A stretch of DNA of 64,000 bases from Chromohalobacter moromii (lineage in GTDB: Bacteria > Pseudomonadota > Gammaproteobacteria > Pseudomonadales > Halomonadaceae): the NCBI RefSeq assembly GCF_023091865.1, contig NZ_JAHXDI010000001.1, positions 1,054,001 to 1,118,000 on the forward strand, read 5' to 3'. The notes under the pieces were generated by a model that searched no databases, was not told the origin of the DNA, and saw nothing but the letters and a program-made list of their open reading frames with translations. Positions 28,136 to 39,176 of the stretch are shown here, one piece after another; positions within the stretch are counted from its first letter, which is position 1; each line of letters opens with the position of its first letter. Position numbers and translations under genes: made by a program.

Positions 28136-28143
28136 TGCATAAT
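28115..28143 (+). promoter_or_regulatory. Promoter of tRNA-Met copy 1
   Basis: TTGCCA (28115-28120), a 17-bp spacer and CATAAT (28138-28143), 38 bp before the tRNA. The -35 element and most of the spacer are made of the choX terminator stem. Confidence 0.6.
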
Positions 28144-28180
28144 TCGCCCCCGTCGCCAAGCTTCCTGCTATGCGATGTGT

Positions 28181-28257
28181 GGCTACGTAGCTCAGTTGGT
28201 TAGAGCACATCACTCATAATGATGGGGTCCCCTGTTCGAGTCAGGGCGTAGCCACCA
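28181..28257 (+). tRNA. tRNA-Met (CAT), copy 1
   Basis: A 77-nt cloverleaf with encoded CCA. The acceptor arm GGCTACG pairs with CGTAGCC. The anticodon loop CTCATAA gives CAT at 28215-28217. It has elongator-type features. It is identical to the minus-strand copy at 34375-34451. Confidence 0.95.
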
Positions 28258-28600
28258 CTCCCATTCCGCAAGTCCCGCTAAATTTCCTGCTTGCCTAAGC
28301 AGACCCTCTGTGTTGATGAATCTCGTTGGCGTTTTGCTGTGCTTTGCGTTCCGCGGAGCGTGTTGCGTCTGTATATCCGTCGCATGGCGCGCTTGATGGG
28401 TGAGTCCCATCGCCGTCGTGAATTCGCCGGGGGAGGGATAATCCCCTTGCGGCGCATCGTCGTCTTGCCCTGCGTCGCTAGGTGCCTGTTTCAATAGAAG
28501 AATGAGCGCGGGCTAAGGCGGCGATCTGGCAAACGAATTCACTTCCAGCCTTGACGCCCTCGAACTAATCCGTATACTACGCCGCGTGCTCCGGCATCGT
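28258..28600. other. Intergenic stretch between tRNA-Met and the tRNA-Asn array
   Basis: About 340 bp without a convincing gene. It holds a small CTGCTT/AAGCAG hairpin at 28287-28302 and the tRNA-Asn promoter near its end. Short open frames on both strands lack SDs or known motifs; the one antisense to the tRNA is a known kind of false gene. Confidence 0.6.
28551..28578 (+). promoter_or_regulatory. Promoter of the tRNA-Asn array
   Basis: TTGACG (28551-28556), a 16-bp spacer and TATACT (28573-28578), 22 bp before the first tRNA-Asn, followed by a GC-rich GCCGCG discriminator as in stable-RNA promoters. Confidence 0.8.
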
Positions 28601-28676
28601 TCCCCGATAGCTCAGTTGGTAGAGCAAATGACTGTTAATCATTGGGTCGCAGGTTCGAGTCCTGCTCGGGGAGCCA
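28601..28676 (+). tRNA. tRNA-Asn (GTT), copy 1
   Basis: A 76-nt cloverleaf with CCA. Acceptor TCCCCGA pairs with TCGGGGA, and the anticodon GTT is at 28634-28636. The T stem has a terminal G-C pair (GCAGG/CCTGC), unlike the other two copies. Confidence 0.95.
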
Positions 28677-28697
28677 ATACCGGATCGCGCTCGGCGA

Positions 28698-28773
28698 TCC
28701 CCGATAGCTCAGTTGGTAGAGCAAATGACTGTTAATCATTGGGTCACAGGTTCGAGTCCTGTTCGGGGAGCCA
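28698..28773 (+). tRNA. tRNA-Asn (GTT), copy 2
   Basis: A 76-nt copy with CCA, 21 bp after copy 1. It differs by two compensating bases in the T stem (ACAGG/CCTGT). Confidence 0.95.
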
Positions 28774-28801
28774 ACTTCCCGCCGAGTGACATCGCTGATA
28801 T

Positions 28802-28877
28802 TCCCCGATAGCTCAGTTGGTAGAGCAAATGACTGTTAATCATTGGGTCACAGGTTCGAGTCCTGTTCGGGGAGCCA
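28802..28877 (+). tRNA. tRNA-Asn (GTT), copy 3
   Basis: A 76-nt copy with CCA, identical to copy 2, 28 bp downstream of it. All three probably form one transcript. It is convergent with ligB, and no clear terminator lies between them. Confidence 0.95.
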
Positions 28878-28896
28878 GGCGATATGTTGTACTTCA

Positions 28897-30816
<1,920 letters not shown>

Positions 30817-32883
30817 TTACCGCGTTTCTTTCAAGTGCGCATAGTCGAGTAGGATTTTCGCAGCTTCAATGACTTGTGCGCGATCGACAGGCTTGTCGTC
30901 CTCTTCCTTGTCTTCTGGATCGTCACTCTCACGGGCATCGGTCCATTCCTCGAGCTGATCGAGGCCCAGCGCCTTGCGGCGTTGATTCTCCAGCGAGAGT
31001 TGCTCGGCCTCCTGGGCCTCCATTTCCCGTTGGCGCTGCTCGCGGTTCAAGCTGATGCTGGTCCGTTGTTCCTTGAGTTGCTTGACCAGCGTGGCCTCGC
31101 GTTCGAGATAGACGAAGTTGGGGTCCTGCTTGGCGCGTTCGTCATGCTCCGCTTGCAGCGTATCCAGATAGCGTTGTGGCTCGCCGTATCGCCGGTATTG
31201 CACGGGACGTACCTTGTCCCAGGGCAGGGCGTTATCGAGTGCGCTTTCTCCGATTTCGTCCATGCCGATGAGGCTGGGGAAGGTGATGTCTGGTTCGACG
31301 CCGCGCAATTGGGTGCTCTCGCCCGTGATGCGGTAGAACTTGGCGCGGGTCAGCTTGATCTGACCATGGCTGAGGTCATTGAGCGTCTGCACGGTCCCCT
31401 TGCCGAAAGTCTGGTTGCCGACGACTAGGCCGCGGCCGTAATCCTGAATCGCGCCCGCGAAGATCTCTGAGGCAGACGCCGAAAGACGGTTGACCAGTAC
31501 GGTCAGCGGCCCGTCGTAGTGGGCGCCACGGTCGGAGTCGCCGTAGAGGTTGATGCGGCCGCGGGCATCGCGTACCTGCACGGTAGGGCCCCGATCGATG
31601 AAGAGCCCGATCAGCGAGTTGGCTTCCTGTAGGGCGCCACCGCCGTTATTGCGCAGGTCCAGGACGATGCCTTCGACGTTTTCCTGCTTGAGTTTGTCGA
31701 TTTCCTTGGCGACGTCACGCGTGCTGCTGCGGTAGTCGCTGTCACCGGCCTGCCAGGCATCGAAATCGACATAGAAGGTGGGCACGTCGATCACGCCGAC
31801 CTTGTGATCCTTGCCATCGCGGGTCACGGTCACGACCTCGCTCTGGGCTGCCTGATCCTCGAGCTTGACGGTGTCGCGGGTGATGCGCACCGTGTGCGTG
31901 CGCGTCACGTCGACGGCTTTGGCGGGAATGACGTCGAGCCGCACGGTCGAGCCTTTGGGGCCACGAATCAGGTCGACGACCTCGTCGAGGCGCATGCCCA
32001 CGACATTGACCATCTCGCCATCCTCGCCTTGTCCTACCGCAACGATACGATCGGCGGGCTCCAAGGCGTCACCCTTGTCGGCGGGACCGCCGGGCACCAG
32101 GCTGGATACCTTGACGTATTCGCCTTCGCTTTGCAGCAGCGCGCCGATGCCTTCGAGCGATAGCTTCATCTGGATATCGAAGGATTCGCTCTGACTGGGC
32201 GAAAGATATTCGGTATGCGGATCGACGGTGCCGGTGACGGCACTAAGGAACATCACCAGGACGTCTTCGGCGTTGGTCTGTTCGACGCGCGAGAGCTGGT
32301 TTTCGTAACGATCGCGCAGCGTCTTGACGATGTCCTCGGCGTTATCTTCCTCCGGGGCACTGAGAGATTGGGTCAGTGCGGCATTCTTGAGGCGCTTTTC
32401 CCAAAGTCGGTCGAGCGCGTCCTGCCCCTGGGCCCAGGATTCGTCTTCACGGTCCAGCGCCAGGCGCTCGTTGCCCTGATAATTGAAATCGCTGCCATCA
32501 TCGAGACGCTCGATCATCCATTTCAGACGTGCCTCGAGACGTTCCTGGTAGCGTGCGTAGAGTTCGTAGACGCGTTCAAGCTTTCCCTCGTCGAGCGCCT
32601 CGTCGAAAGAAGAAGCGAGATCGTGGAAGTCCTTTACGTCACGCGATAGTAAGTAGGCGCGTTGGGGGTCCAGTACATCGAGGTAGCGCTGAAACGCTCT
32701 CGAAGACCACTCATCGTCCAGATTGATATCGGCGTAATGTCCATATCGCAGCGATTCAGCGACTTCCGCCGCTGCTTGCCGCTGTTCGTCGGTGGGTGTT
32801 GGGGCATTGGCCAATGCCGGGGCACACACCACCAGCCACAGTGACAAGATCGCCGCGCGCCGAGCGGCTGCAAACAGGCTCAT
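30817..32883 (-). CDS. prc: Carboxy-terminal processing protease Prc (Tsp)
   Basis: A 688-residue periplasmic S41 protease, close to E. coli Prc (682). It has a signal peptide (MSLFAAARRAAILSLWLVVCAPALA), an N-terminal helical domain, a PDZ domain about residues 230-320 (SLEGIGALLQSEGEYVKV), and the catalytic core with Ser in RLSASASEIFAGA and Lys in TFGKGTVQTL. The C-terminal domain (DUF3340 type) is acidic. It degrades wall hydrolases such as MepS and SsrA-tagged proteins in relatives. It is divergent from apeB and followed by ligB on the same strand. Confidence 0.95.
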   Translation of the reverse strand: MSLFAAARRAAILSLWLVVCAPALANAPTPTDEQRQAAAEVAESLRYGHYADINLDDEWSSRAFQRYLDVLDPQRAYLLSRDVKDFHDLASSFDEALDEGKLERVYELYARYQERLEARLKWMIERLDDGSDFNYQGNERLALDREDESWAQGQDALDRLWEKRLKNAALTQSLSAPEEDNAEDIVKTLRDRYENQLSRVEQTNAEDVLVMFLSAVTGTVDPHTEYLSPSQSESFDIQMKLSLEGIGALLQSEGEYVKVSSLVPGGPADKGDALEPADRIVAVGQGEDGEMVNVVGMRLDEVVDLIRGPKGSTVRLDVIPAKAVDVTRTHTVRITRDTVKLEDQAAQSEVVTVTRDGKDHKVGVIDVPTFYVDFDAWQAGDSDYRSSTRDVAKEIDKLKQENVEGIVLDLRNNGGGALQEANSLIGLFIDRGPTVQVRDARGRINLYGDSDRGAHYDGPLTVLVNRLSASASEIFAGAIQDYGRGLVVGNQTFGKGTVQTLNDLSHGQIKLTRAKFYRITGESTQLRGVEPDITFPSLIGMDEIGESALDNALPWDKVRPVQYRRYGEPQRYLDTLQAEHDERAKQDPNFVYLEREATLVKQLKEQRTSISLNREQRQREMEAQEAEQLSLENQRRKALGLDQLEEWTDARESDDPEDKEEDDKPVDRAQVIEAAKILLDYAHLKETR

Positions 32884-33014
32884 TAATCAAGCACTCCCGG
32901 TTTCATGTACACTCTCGTTCCCAGATTGCCGGTTCCTTGAGTTGAGTTTTCTCAGACCGGACTGGCATTGTAGCAGTCTGTATCATCCGTCACAGACACT
33001 TCTCCGAGGACGCC

Positions 33015-34313
33015 ATGGCTCACGCCCCCACCCTTGATCGCTTGTTACATTTTCTCGAACGTTCTCCTACGCCTTGGCATGCCGTCGACAATATGGCTAG
33101 GCGGCTCGAGAAAGCGGGATACCGTCGCCTCGAGGAAACCGAGGCTTGGCAGTTGGCGCCTGGCGAGCGCTTTTACGTTACCCGCAATGATTCGTCGTTG
33201 ATCGCCATGCAGGTGCCGGAGACGGCCCTGAGCGAATTGCGCATGATCGGGGCGCATACCGATAGTCCGGGACTTCGGCTCAAGCCCCAGCCGGTGGTCA
33301 CCGGCAACGACTGGCTTCAACTGAGTGTCGAAGTCTACGGCGGTGCGTTGTTGGCGCCTTGGTTCGACCGAGATTTGGGCCTGGCCGGGCGTGTCCATGT
33401 ACGGCGTGAGGATGGGCGACTGCAGGGCGTATTATTGCACGTTGATCGCCCCATCGCGATCATCCCTAGCTTGGCAATTCATCTCGACAGGGAGGCGAAT
33501 AATGGGCGTGAGCTGAACGCCCAGACACAGATGCTGCCGGTCATGCTGCAGGGCGGTAGCGAGCCCGACCTGGAGAAGTGGCTCAAGCGCTGGCTGTATG
33601 AACAGCATGGTTTGGAAAACATCCAACTGATGGATTATGAACTCGCTCTCTATGACATGCAGCGGCCGTCGCGTGTGGGGGTCGAGGGCGAGCTGATCGC
33701 CAGTGCGCGTCTCGATAATCTATTGTCGTGCTTTATGGGTATCGAAGCGCTATTGGCCAGTGATGGTCAGCAAGGCGCGGTATTCGTCGCCAACGATCAT
33801 GAAGAAGTGGGTAGTGCCAGCGCCAGCGGCGCCCAGGGCCCTTTTCTGGGGGACGTGCTGCGCCGCGTGCATGCTCAATTGGGCGAGGGGGGCGAAGACG
33901 GTTGGGTGCGTCTAATTCAAGGGTCGCGCATGATCTCCTGCGACAATGCTCACGCCCTGCACCCTAACTTCCCCGAAAAGCATGATGCTCACCACGGCCC
34001 GACACTCAACGGCGGTCCGGTGATCAAGGTCAACGCCAATCAGCGTTATGCCACCAATAGCGCCACGGCGGCGATGTTCCGGGATATTTGTCGCGAGGCG
34101 GGGGCGCCGGTCCAGACGTTCGTTACTCGCGCCGACATGGGATGTGGCAGCACCATCGGGCCGATCACCGCCACCGAACTCGGGGTGCCGACGCTGGACG
34201 TTGGGGTCCCGCAGTGGGGGATGCACTCGATTCGCGAAACCGCCGGCAGCCGTGACGCCGACTATCTGATTCGTGCGTTGACGGTTTACATCAATCGCGC
34301 CGAGCTGAGCTAG
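33015..34313 (+). CDS. apeB: M18-family aminopeptidase ApeB
   Basis: A 432-residue cytosolic zinc aminopeptidase. The metal-site motifs are GAHTDSPGLRLKP (near residue 77), the NDHEEVGSASASG signature and a late GMHSIRETAGSRD. It cleaves N-terminal residues, preferably acidic in this family. The length fits bacterial M18 enzymes. The ATG has a GAGGA SD. The gene diverges from prc and ends at a strong terminator. Confidence 0.94.
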   Translation: MAHAPTLDRLLHFLERSPTPWHAVDNMARRLEKAGYRRLEETEAWQLAPGERFYVTRNDSSLIAMQVPETALSELRMIGAHTDSPGLRLKPQPVVTGNDWLQLSVEVYGGALLAPWFDRDLGLAGRVHVRREDGRLQGVLLHVDRPIAIIPSLAIHLDREANNGRELNAQTQMLPVMLQGGSEPDLEKWLKRWLYEQHGLENIQLMDYELALYDMQRPSRVGVEGELIASARLDNLLSCFMGIEALLASDGQQGAVFVANDHEEVGSASASGAQGPFLGDVLRRVHAQLGEGGEDGWVRLIQGSRMISCDNAHALHPNFPEKHDAHHGPTLNGGPVIKVNANQRYATNSATAAMFRDICREAGAPVQTFVTRADMGCGSTIGPITATELGVPTLDVGVPQWGMHSIRETAGSRDADYLIRALTVYINRAELS

Positions 34314-34331
34314 CCCGGATACCAGCGTACG

Positions 34332-34368
34332 AAAAAGCCCGCCAACACGAATGTTGGCGGGCTTTTTT
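34332..34368. terminator. Bidirectional terminator of apeB and tRNA-Met copy 2
   Basis: An 11-bp stem GCCCGCCAACA/TGTTGGCGGGC with loop CGAA, flanked by A5 and T6-7. It lies after apeB on the plus strand and after the tRNA on the minus strand. Confidence 0.93.
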
Positions 34369-34374
34369 ATATCT

Positions 34375-34451
34375 TGGTGGCTACGCCCTGACTCGAACAG
34401 GGGACCCCATCATTATGAGTGATGTGCTCTAACCAACTGAGCTACGTAGCC
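34375..34451 (-). tRNA. tRNA-Met (CAT), copy 2
   Basis: A 77-nt cloverleaf with CCA on the minus strand, base-for-base identical to 28181-28257. It lies between its own strong promoter and the shared terminator. Confidence 0.95.
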
Positions 34452-34466
34452 GTTAAGTGCGGGCGA

Positions 34467-34495
34467 ATATTACGTGTAACTCCCTGATGTGTCAA
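34467..34495 (-). promoter_or_regulatory. Promoter of tRNA-Met copy 2
   Basis: TTGACA (34495-34490), a 17-bp spacer and TAATAT (34472-34467), 15 bp before the tRNA. This is a near-consensus sigma-70 promoter, much stronger than that of copy 1. Confidence 0.85.
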
Positions 34496-34537
34496 CTATT
34501 CGTTGCCATTAAGCCGCTCGGCGGCTCTTGGATACGA

Positions 34538-35629
34538 CTAGACGTTGAAACGGAAATGCACGACATCCCCATCGACGACGATGTAATCCTTGCCTTCCAG
34601 ACGCCATTTTCCAGCATCCTTGGCGCCTTGCTCGCCGCCCAGTGTCACGAAGTCGTCATAGCCGACCACTTCGGCGCGGATGAAACCTTTCTGGAAGTCG
34701 GTATGGATCGCGCCAGCGGCTTCCGGGGCAGTGGCTCCGATAGGCGTGGTCCAAGCGCGGACCTCCTTGACTCCCGCGGTGAAATACGTCTGTAGGCCGA
34801 GAAGGGCGTAACCGGCGCGAATGACCCGATCGAGGCCAGGTTCTTCCATGCCCATTTCCTCGAGGAAGGCGCTGCGCTCCTCTTCATCGAGCTCGGCGAT
34901 CTCGGCTTCGATCTGGTTACATACTGGCACCACCACGGCGCCTTCCTCGGCGGCGATCGCATGAACGGTATCGAGATAGGGATTGTTCTCGAAGCCGTCC
35001 TCGTTGACGTTGGCGATATACATGGTGGGTTTCAGGGTCAAGAAGCCGAAGCTCTTGAGCTGGCGTTGCTCGTCGTCATCGAGGCCGAAACTGCGTAGCG
35101 GCTGGCCTTCGGCTAGATGGGGCTGGATGCGGTCGAGGATGGCTTTGGTGGCCATGGCCTCCTTGTCGCCGCCCTTGACCACGCGTGCGAGGCGTTGGAT
35201 GGCGCGCTCTACGGTATCCAGATCGGCAAGCGCGAGTTCGAGATTGATGGTCTCGATGTCGGCGCGGGGGTCGACCTCATTGGCGACGTGGATAACATTG
35301 TCGTTATCGAAGCAACGCACCACATGCGCAATCGCCTGGGTCTCGCGGATATTGGCCAGGAACTGGTTGCCCAGTCCTTCGCCTTTCGAGGCGCCCGCGA
35401 CAAGGCCGGCGATGTCCACGAACTCCATGGTCGTCGGAATGACCTTCTGCGGTTTGACGATGGCCGCAAGCTTATCCAGACGCGGGTCCGGCATGGGGAC
35501 GATGCCGACATTGGGTTCGATGGTGCAGAAAGGAAAGTTTTCGGCGTCGATTCCCGACTTGGTCAAGGCATTGAACAGTGTGGATTTGCCGACATTGGGA
35601 AGGCCGACGATACCGCAATTGAAACCCAT
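34538..35629 (-). CDS. ychF: Redox-regulated ATPase YchF
   Basis: A 363-residue Obg-like P-loop protein. Walker A is GLPNVGKST near the N-terminus, then DIAGLV (G3 variant), and NVNE in place of NKxD, the feature that makes YchF an ATPase. A C-terminal TGS-like domain ends in [13 protein letters not shown]. It associates with ribosomes and stress responses in relatives. The gene order pth-ychF is conserved in Pseudomonas. A small AGCCGC/GCGGCT hairpin lies after the stop at 34512-34526. Confidence 0.96.
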   Translation of the reverse strand: MGFNCGIVGLPNVGKSTLFNALTKSGIDAENFPFCTIEPNVGIVPMPDPRLDKLAAIVKPQKVIPTTMEFVDIAGLVAGASKGEGLGNQFLANIRETQAIAHVVRCFDNDNVIHVANEVDPRADIETINLELALADLDTVERAIQRLARVVKGGDKEAMATKAILDRIQPHLAEGQPLRSFGLDDDEQRQLKSFGFLTLKPTMYIANVNEDGFENNPYLDTVHAIAAEEGAVVVPVCNQIEAEIAELDEEERSAFLEEMGMEEPGLDRVIRAGYALLGLQTYFTAGVKEVRAWTTPIGATAPEAAGAIHTDFQKGFIRAEVVGYDDFVTLGGEQGAKDAGKWRLEGKDYIVVDGDVVHFRFNV

Positions 35630-35739
35630 GGGATCTTCCTGAATCGTATGCGAAAGGGCGTGATGAACGTGGCCCGCATTCTACCGATGTGGCGGGTGTG
35701 GGGCTATGGGCGCGAGGCGGCTGTCGAAAAGAAGCCGTG

Positions 35740-35772
35740 TTTAGCCGTTGAAGCCTATTTAGCCGTTGAAGC
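35740..35772 (-). repeat. 18-bp tandem duplication over the pth stop codon
   Basis: TTTAGCCGTTGAAGC occurs at 35740-35754 and 35758-35772. On the coding strand the last pth codons (TTC AAC GGC TAA) are repeated in frame after the stop, giving a second copy of the end and stop. Confidence 0.85.
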
Positions 35773-36343
35773 TATGCAAGCGATTCATGGCGCTTGCCCA
35801 GTCGCCAGCGACAACGTCGGGGAGTGTGCGCAGGCATTCCTCGATGGCGGCATCGATGGCAGTGCGTTCCGCCTTGCCGGGGCGTCCGAGGACATAGTTC
35901 GTCACTTGCTTGGCCGAGCCCGGATGGCCGATGCCAATGCGCAAGCGATGGAAGGATTTGTCGTTGCCCAAGGCACTGACGATGTCGCGTAAACCATTGT
36001 GGCCGCCATGGCCACCTCCGTGTTTGTAGCGTGCCGTACCCGGAGCGATATCGAGTTCGTCGTGGGCGACGAGAAGTTCGTCAGGGGATATCTTGAAGAA
36101 CTGGCAAAGCGCGGCGACAGCCTTGCCGCTGCGATTCATGTAGGTACTGGGCACCAACAAATGAAGATCATGGCCAGCGTAATGGACCTTGGCATAATGC
36201 CCAAGGAATTTACGCTCGGCCCGTAGCGGGGTCAGGCTGTCGCGCGCCAGGGACTCAACGGCCCAGGCGCCCGCATTGTGTCGCGTGGCATCATATTCGG
36301 AGCCTGGATTGCCCAGGCCGATCAACGCTTTGACGTGACTCAT
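35759..36343 (-). CDS. pth: Peptidyl-tRNA hydrolase Pth
   Basis: A 194-residue enzyme that frees tRNA from peptidyl-tRNA. GLGNPGSEYDATRHNAGAW near the N-terminus includes the catalytic His, followed by STYMNRSGKAV and DELDIAPG with GGHGGHNGLR. The length matches E. coli Pth (194). It lies 20 bp after rplY on the same strand in an rplY-pth-ychF run. An 18-bp tandem duplication covers its stop codon. Confidence 0.96.
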   Translation of the reverse strand: MSHVKALIGLGNPGSEYDATRHNAGAWAVESLARDSLTPLRAERKFLGHYAKVHYAGHDLHLLVPSTYMNRSGKAVAALCQFFKISPDELLVAHDELDIAPGTARYKHGGGHGGHNGLRDIVSALGNDKSFHRLRIGIGHPGSAKQVTNYVLGRPGKAERTAIDAAIEECLRTLPDVVAGDWASAMNRLHSFNG

Positions 36344-36363
36344 GCGGGCCCCTAGAAAACCGA

Positions 36364-37020
36364 TTACTCGGTTTTTTCGCCGTCTTCTGCGGCGGCGTCG
36401 TCACCGCCTTCTTCGTCTTCTTCGTCACCTTCGGTGCCGGTATCGGCACGCGTGACGCTAACCACGCCGAAGTCGTGCTCTTCGCCATGGCTCAGGGCGA
36501 CCAGAGATACGCCTTCCGGCAGCGGCAGATCGGACAGGTGCAAGGTCTCGCCGAGTCCGAGGGATGCCACATCGACTTCCAGGTACTCGGGAAGCTTGCT
36601 GGGCAGGCAGCTGATCTCGACGTCGTTGGCCAGCACGTGTAGCACGCCGCCTTCTTCCTTGACGCCCTTGCACGCGTCTTCACCGTTGACGTGCAGCGGC
36701 ACGTTCATGGTGATTTCGTGTGTAGCGTCGACACGCATGAAGTCGGCATGGGTCACCAACGCCTTGTACGGATGGCGCTGGATATCACGGATGATGACCT
36801 GCTCCGACTTGCCTTCGAGATCGATGTTGATCACGGACGAGAAAAAGGCTTCATCCTCGATGGCCTTGTAAAAGGCGGGCTTATCGAGGGTGATCGGCTG
36901 CGGCGTCTTGTCGCCACCGTAGATGATAGCGGCAACTTTCTGGTTCTCACGACGCAGGCGGCGGCTCGCACCTTTCCCCAGGTCGTGACGAACCTTGGCG
37001 GATAGAGTGAATTGGGACAT
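36364..37020 (-). CDS. rplY: 50S ribosomal protein L25 / stress protein Ctc
   Basis: A 218-residue L25 of the long Ctc/TL5 type that binds 5S rRNA. The N-terminal L25 domain ([21 protein letters not shown]) is followed by the TL5 C-terminal domain (about 95-185). It ends in a strongly acidic tail of Glu and Asp from about residue 195, consistent with a halophilic host. It follows prs on the same strand with 117 bp between. Confidence 0.95.
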   Translation of the reverse strand: MSQFTLSAKVRHDLGKGASRRLRRENQKVAAIIYGGDKTPQPITLDKPAFYKAIEDEAFFSSVINIDLEGKSEQVIIRDIQRHPYKALVTHADFMRVDATHEITMNVPLHVNGEDACKGVKEEGGVLHVLANDVEISCLPSKLPEYLEVDVASLGLGETLHLSDLPLPEGVSLVALSHGEEHDFGVVSVTRADTGTEGDEEDEEGGDDAAAEDGEKTE

Positions 37021-37137
37021 TGATTGTCACCTCATAGGTTATGTAAGGAAAGCGGCACCGCCCGCGACCAGGCGATGCCGATTCCGTGAGGGCCTCGCGG
37101 CCCGCGTATCCGTGCACGCTCTCTGAGGCTGATTGCC

Positions 37138-38079
37138 TCAGTGGAACATGGCACTGACGGATTCTTCATTACTGACGCGGCGAATGGCTTCCGCGATCAG
37201 TCCCGCGACCGAGAGCTGGCGGATCCTGCCACTGCGGGACGCCGTCTCGGAAAGCGGAATGGTATCGGCCACGACGAGTTCGTCAAGTACCGAGCCGACG
37301 ATATTGTCGACGGCCGGTCCGGACAGGATAGGGTGCGTCGCGTAGGCGACGACACGCCGAGCGCCGTGGCCTTTGAGCGCTTCGGCCGCCTTGCACAAGG
37401 TGCCGGCGGTATCGACCATGTCATCGACTACCACACAGGTGCGATCCTGAATCTCGCCGATGATATGCATGACCTGGGCTTGGTTAGCCTGTGGGCGACG
37501 CTTGTCGATGATCGCCAGATCGGCGTTGAGCTGTTTGGCGATGGCGCGTGCACGCACCACGCCGCCCACATCGGGGGAGACCACGACGAGATCGTCGTAG
37601 TTCTGGCGTTCGATATCATCGAGCAGGATCGGCGAGCCATAGACGTTGTCGACGGGGACGTCGAAAAAGCCCTGAATTTGATCGGCATGCAGATCCATGG
37701 TCATGACACGGTCGACACCCGCCTTGACCATCATGTCGGCGACCAGCTTGGCCGAGATCGGTACGCGTGCGGAGCGCACTCGGCGATCCTGGCGGGCATA
37801 TCCGAAATACGGTACGACGGCGGTGATTCGCGTAGCGGAAGCACGGCGCAGTGCATCCACCATGAGAATCAACTCCATCAGGTTGTCGTTGGTCGGTGCG
37901 CAGGTGGACTGCAATACGAAGACGTCCTTGCCGCGAACGTTTTCATTGATCTCGACCGCGATTTCACCATCGCTGAATTGACCGACGGTTGCATGGCCCA
38001 GCCGGTTGTCGAGGCTTTCGGCCACCTTGCGGGCGAGTTCGGGATTGGCATTTCCCGCGAACACCATCAATTTAGACAC
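37138..38079 (-). CDS. prs: Ribose-phosphate pyrophosphokinase
   Basis: A 313-residue PRPP synthase. It has GNANPELA near the N-terminus, [11 protein letters not shown] (ATP/ribose site) and [12 protein letters not shown] (PRPP-binding loop). It makes PRPP for nucleotides, His, Trp and NAD. The start is GTG at 38079, after an AAAGGTGG; the next in-frame ATG (38067) would remove four conserved residues. It follows tRNA-Gln and ispE on the same strand. Confidence 0.96.
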   Translation of the reverse strand: MSKLMVFAGNANPELARKVAESLDNRLGHATVGQFSDGEIAVEINENVRGKDVFVLQSTCAPTNDNLMELILMVDALRRASATRITAVVPYFGYARQDRRVRSARVPISAKLVADMMVKAGVDRVMTMDLHADQIQGFFDVPVDNVYGSPILLDDIERQNYDDLVVVSPDVGGVVRARAIAKQLNADLAIIDKRRPQANQAQVMHIIGEIQDRTCVVVDDMVDTAGTLCKAAEALKGHGARRVVAYATHPILSGPAVDNIVGSVLDELVVADTIPLSETASRSGRIRQLSVAGLIAEAIRRVSNEESVSAMFH

Positions 38080-38142
38080 GCGCAGCCACCTTTGGAGTCT
38101 TGAGGGATCTCGGAGTGGGATTCGTCGGGCGCTCTGAGAAAT

Positions 38143-38217
38143 TGGCTGGGGTACCAGGATTCGAACCTGGGAATGTCGGTACCAGAAACCGGTGCCTTAC
38201 CACTTGGCTATACCCCA
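38143..38217 (-). tRNA. tRNA-Gln (CTG)
   Basis: A 75-nt cloverleaf with CCA. Acceptor TGGGGTA pairs with TACCCCA, and the T arm is CCAGG-TTCGAAT-CCTGG. The anticodon loop TTCTGGT gives CTG. The lowest anticodon-stem pair is C-A instead of C-G. It lies between ispE and prs, as in Pseudomonas. Confidence 0.9.
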
Positions 38218-38291
38218 GCAACACATCGACTCGTTGTTTCGTGTGTCGTATTGCCACATAGAACACGATGCCGATATCAGGCGTCCCCGTA

Positions 38292-39176
38292 TTAGCTCAT
38301 GAGTGACATTTCATCGTGAATGTCGAGAGCGTCATGGAGGGGGGAAGTGTTGCAGCCGCGTGCCTTGAATGCATGCCAATGGCTATCAACACGGCGCAAA
38401 ATCCTATCGGCTTGTTGCTCACTCGTCAAGGGACAGAATAGACAGCTTCCTGTCCCCGTCAGCATGGCTGGGCCGAAAGCCGATAACCAGTCGAGCGCTT
38501 GCGCGACCTTCGGCGACAAGCACTTTACCGCAGCTTCGCAGTCATTGCGCCAGGCGCGCCCCTGTTCGGCTTCCCCTCGCAGTGCGCGCGCCATACTAAT
38601 GGGAGGGGTGTTGCGTGTCAATTCAGGGTGGCTGAACACGGCAGGCGTTGCTATTTCTTCTCCTGGGTTGAGGACCACGAACCACGGGGTTTCGAGCGTC
38701 ACTGGCGTCAGGTGTTCGCCAATGCCTTCCGCCCAGGCGCTTCGGCCGTATACGAAGACCGGGACATCGGCACCCAGCGAAAGCCCCAGCTCGGCCAGGC
38801 GGGGTAGCCCCAGTGAGAGTGACCAGAGTCGGTCGAGCGCGAGTAGGGTGGTGGCTGCATCCGAGCTGCCGCCGCCCAAGCCGCCGCCCAAGGGGAGGCG
38901 CTTCTCCAGGCGGATGTTAGCGCCCAGTGACGTGCCGCTTTCATGCTGTAGCAGGCGTGCGGCGCGCACGATGAGGTTGGCATCGTGATCGACGCCAGCC
39001 ATCACGGGCTGTAGTTGGATGACGCCGTCCTCGCGTGGCGCAAAGTGCAGGGTGTCGCCGCGGTCGAGGATTTGGAACAGCGTCTGCAGTTCGTGGTAAC
39101 CGTCTGCGCGGCGGCCGACGATATGCAGCATGCGGTTGAGCTTGGCGGGCGCGGGCAGGCTGAGTCGTGCCTTCAT
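38292..39176 (-). CDS. ispE: 4-diphosphocytidyl-2-C-methyl-D-erythritol kinase IspE
   Basis: A 294-residue GHMP kinase of the MEP isoprenoid pathway. It has PAPAKLNRMLHIVGRRADGYH at the N-terminus and the ATP loop LPLGGGLGGGSSDAA. The frame is open to 39281; ATG 39176 overlaps the lolB stop by ATGA and matches the family start. It is translationally coupled to lolB in the TPR-lolB-ispE run. Confidence 0.95.
   Translation of the reverse strand: MKARLSLPAPAKLNRMLHIVGRRADGYHELQTLFQILDRGDTLHFAPREDGVIQLQPVMAGVDHDANLIVRAARLLQHESGTSLGANIRLEKRLPLGGGLGGGSSDAATTLLALDRLWSLSLGLPRLAELGLSLGADVPVFVYGRSAWAEGIGEHLTPVTLETPWFVVLNPGEEIATPAVFSHPELTRNTPPISMARALRGEAEQGRAWRNDCEAAVKCLSPKVAQALDWLSAFGPAMLTGTGSCLFCPLTSEQQADRILRRVDSHWHAFKARGCNTSPLHDALDIHDEMSLMS

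Noticed and set aside
28210..28494. Minus-strand open frame ending in WLRPDSNRGPHHYE
   Set aside because: The C-terminus is the antisense of tRNA-Met copy 1; this peptide is a well-known false gene product next to tRNAs. It has no domain or SD.
28291..28497. Short plus-strand open frame between tRNA-Met and tRNA-Asn
   Set aside because: Basic, low-complexity composition, TTG start without SD, and no recognised motif.
35117..35992. 291-codon plus-strand open frame over ychF and pth
   Set aside because: Runs antisense through two well-identified genes.
37141..38103. 320-codon plus-strand open frame across prs
   Set aside because: Antisense shadow covering the whole of prs. The prs motifs are decisive.
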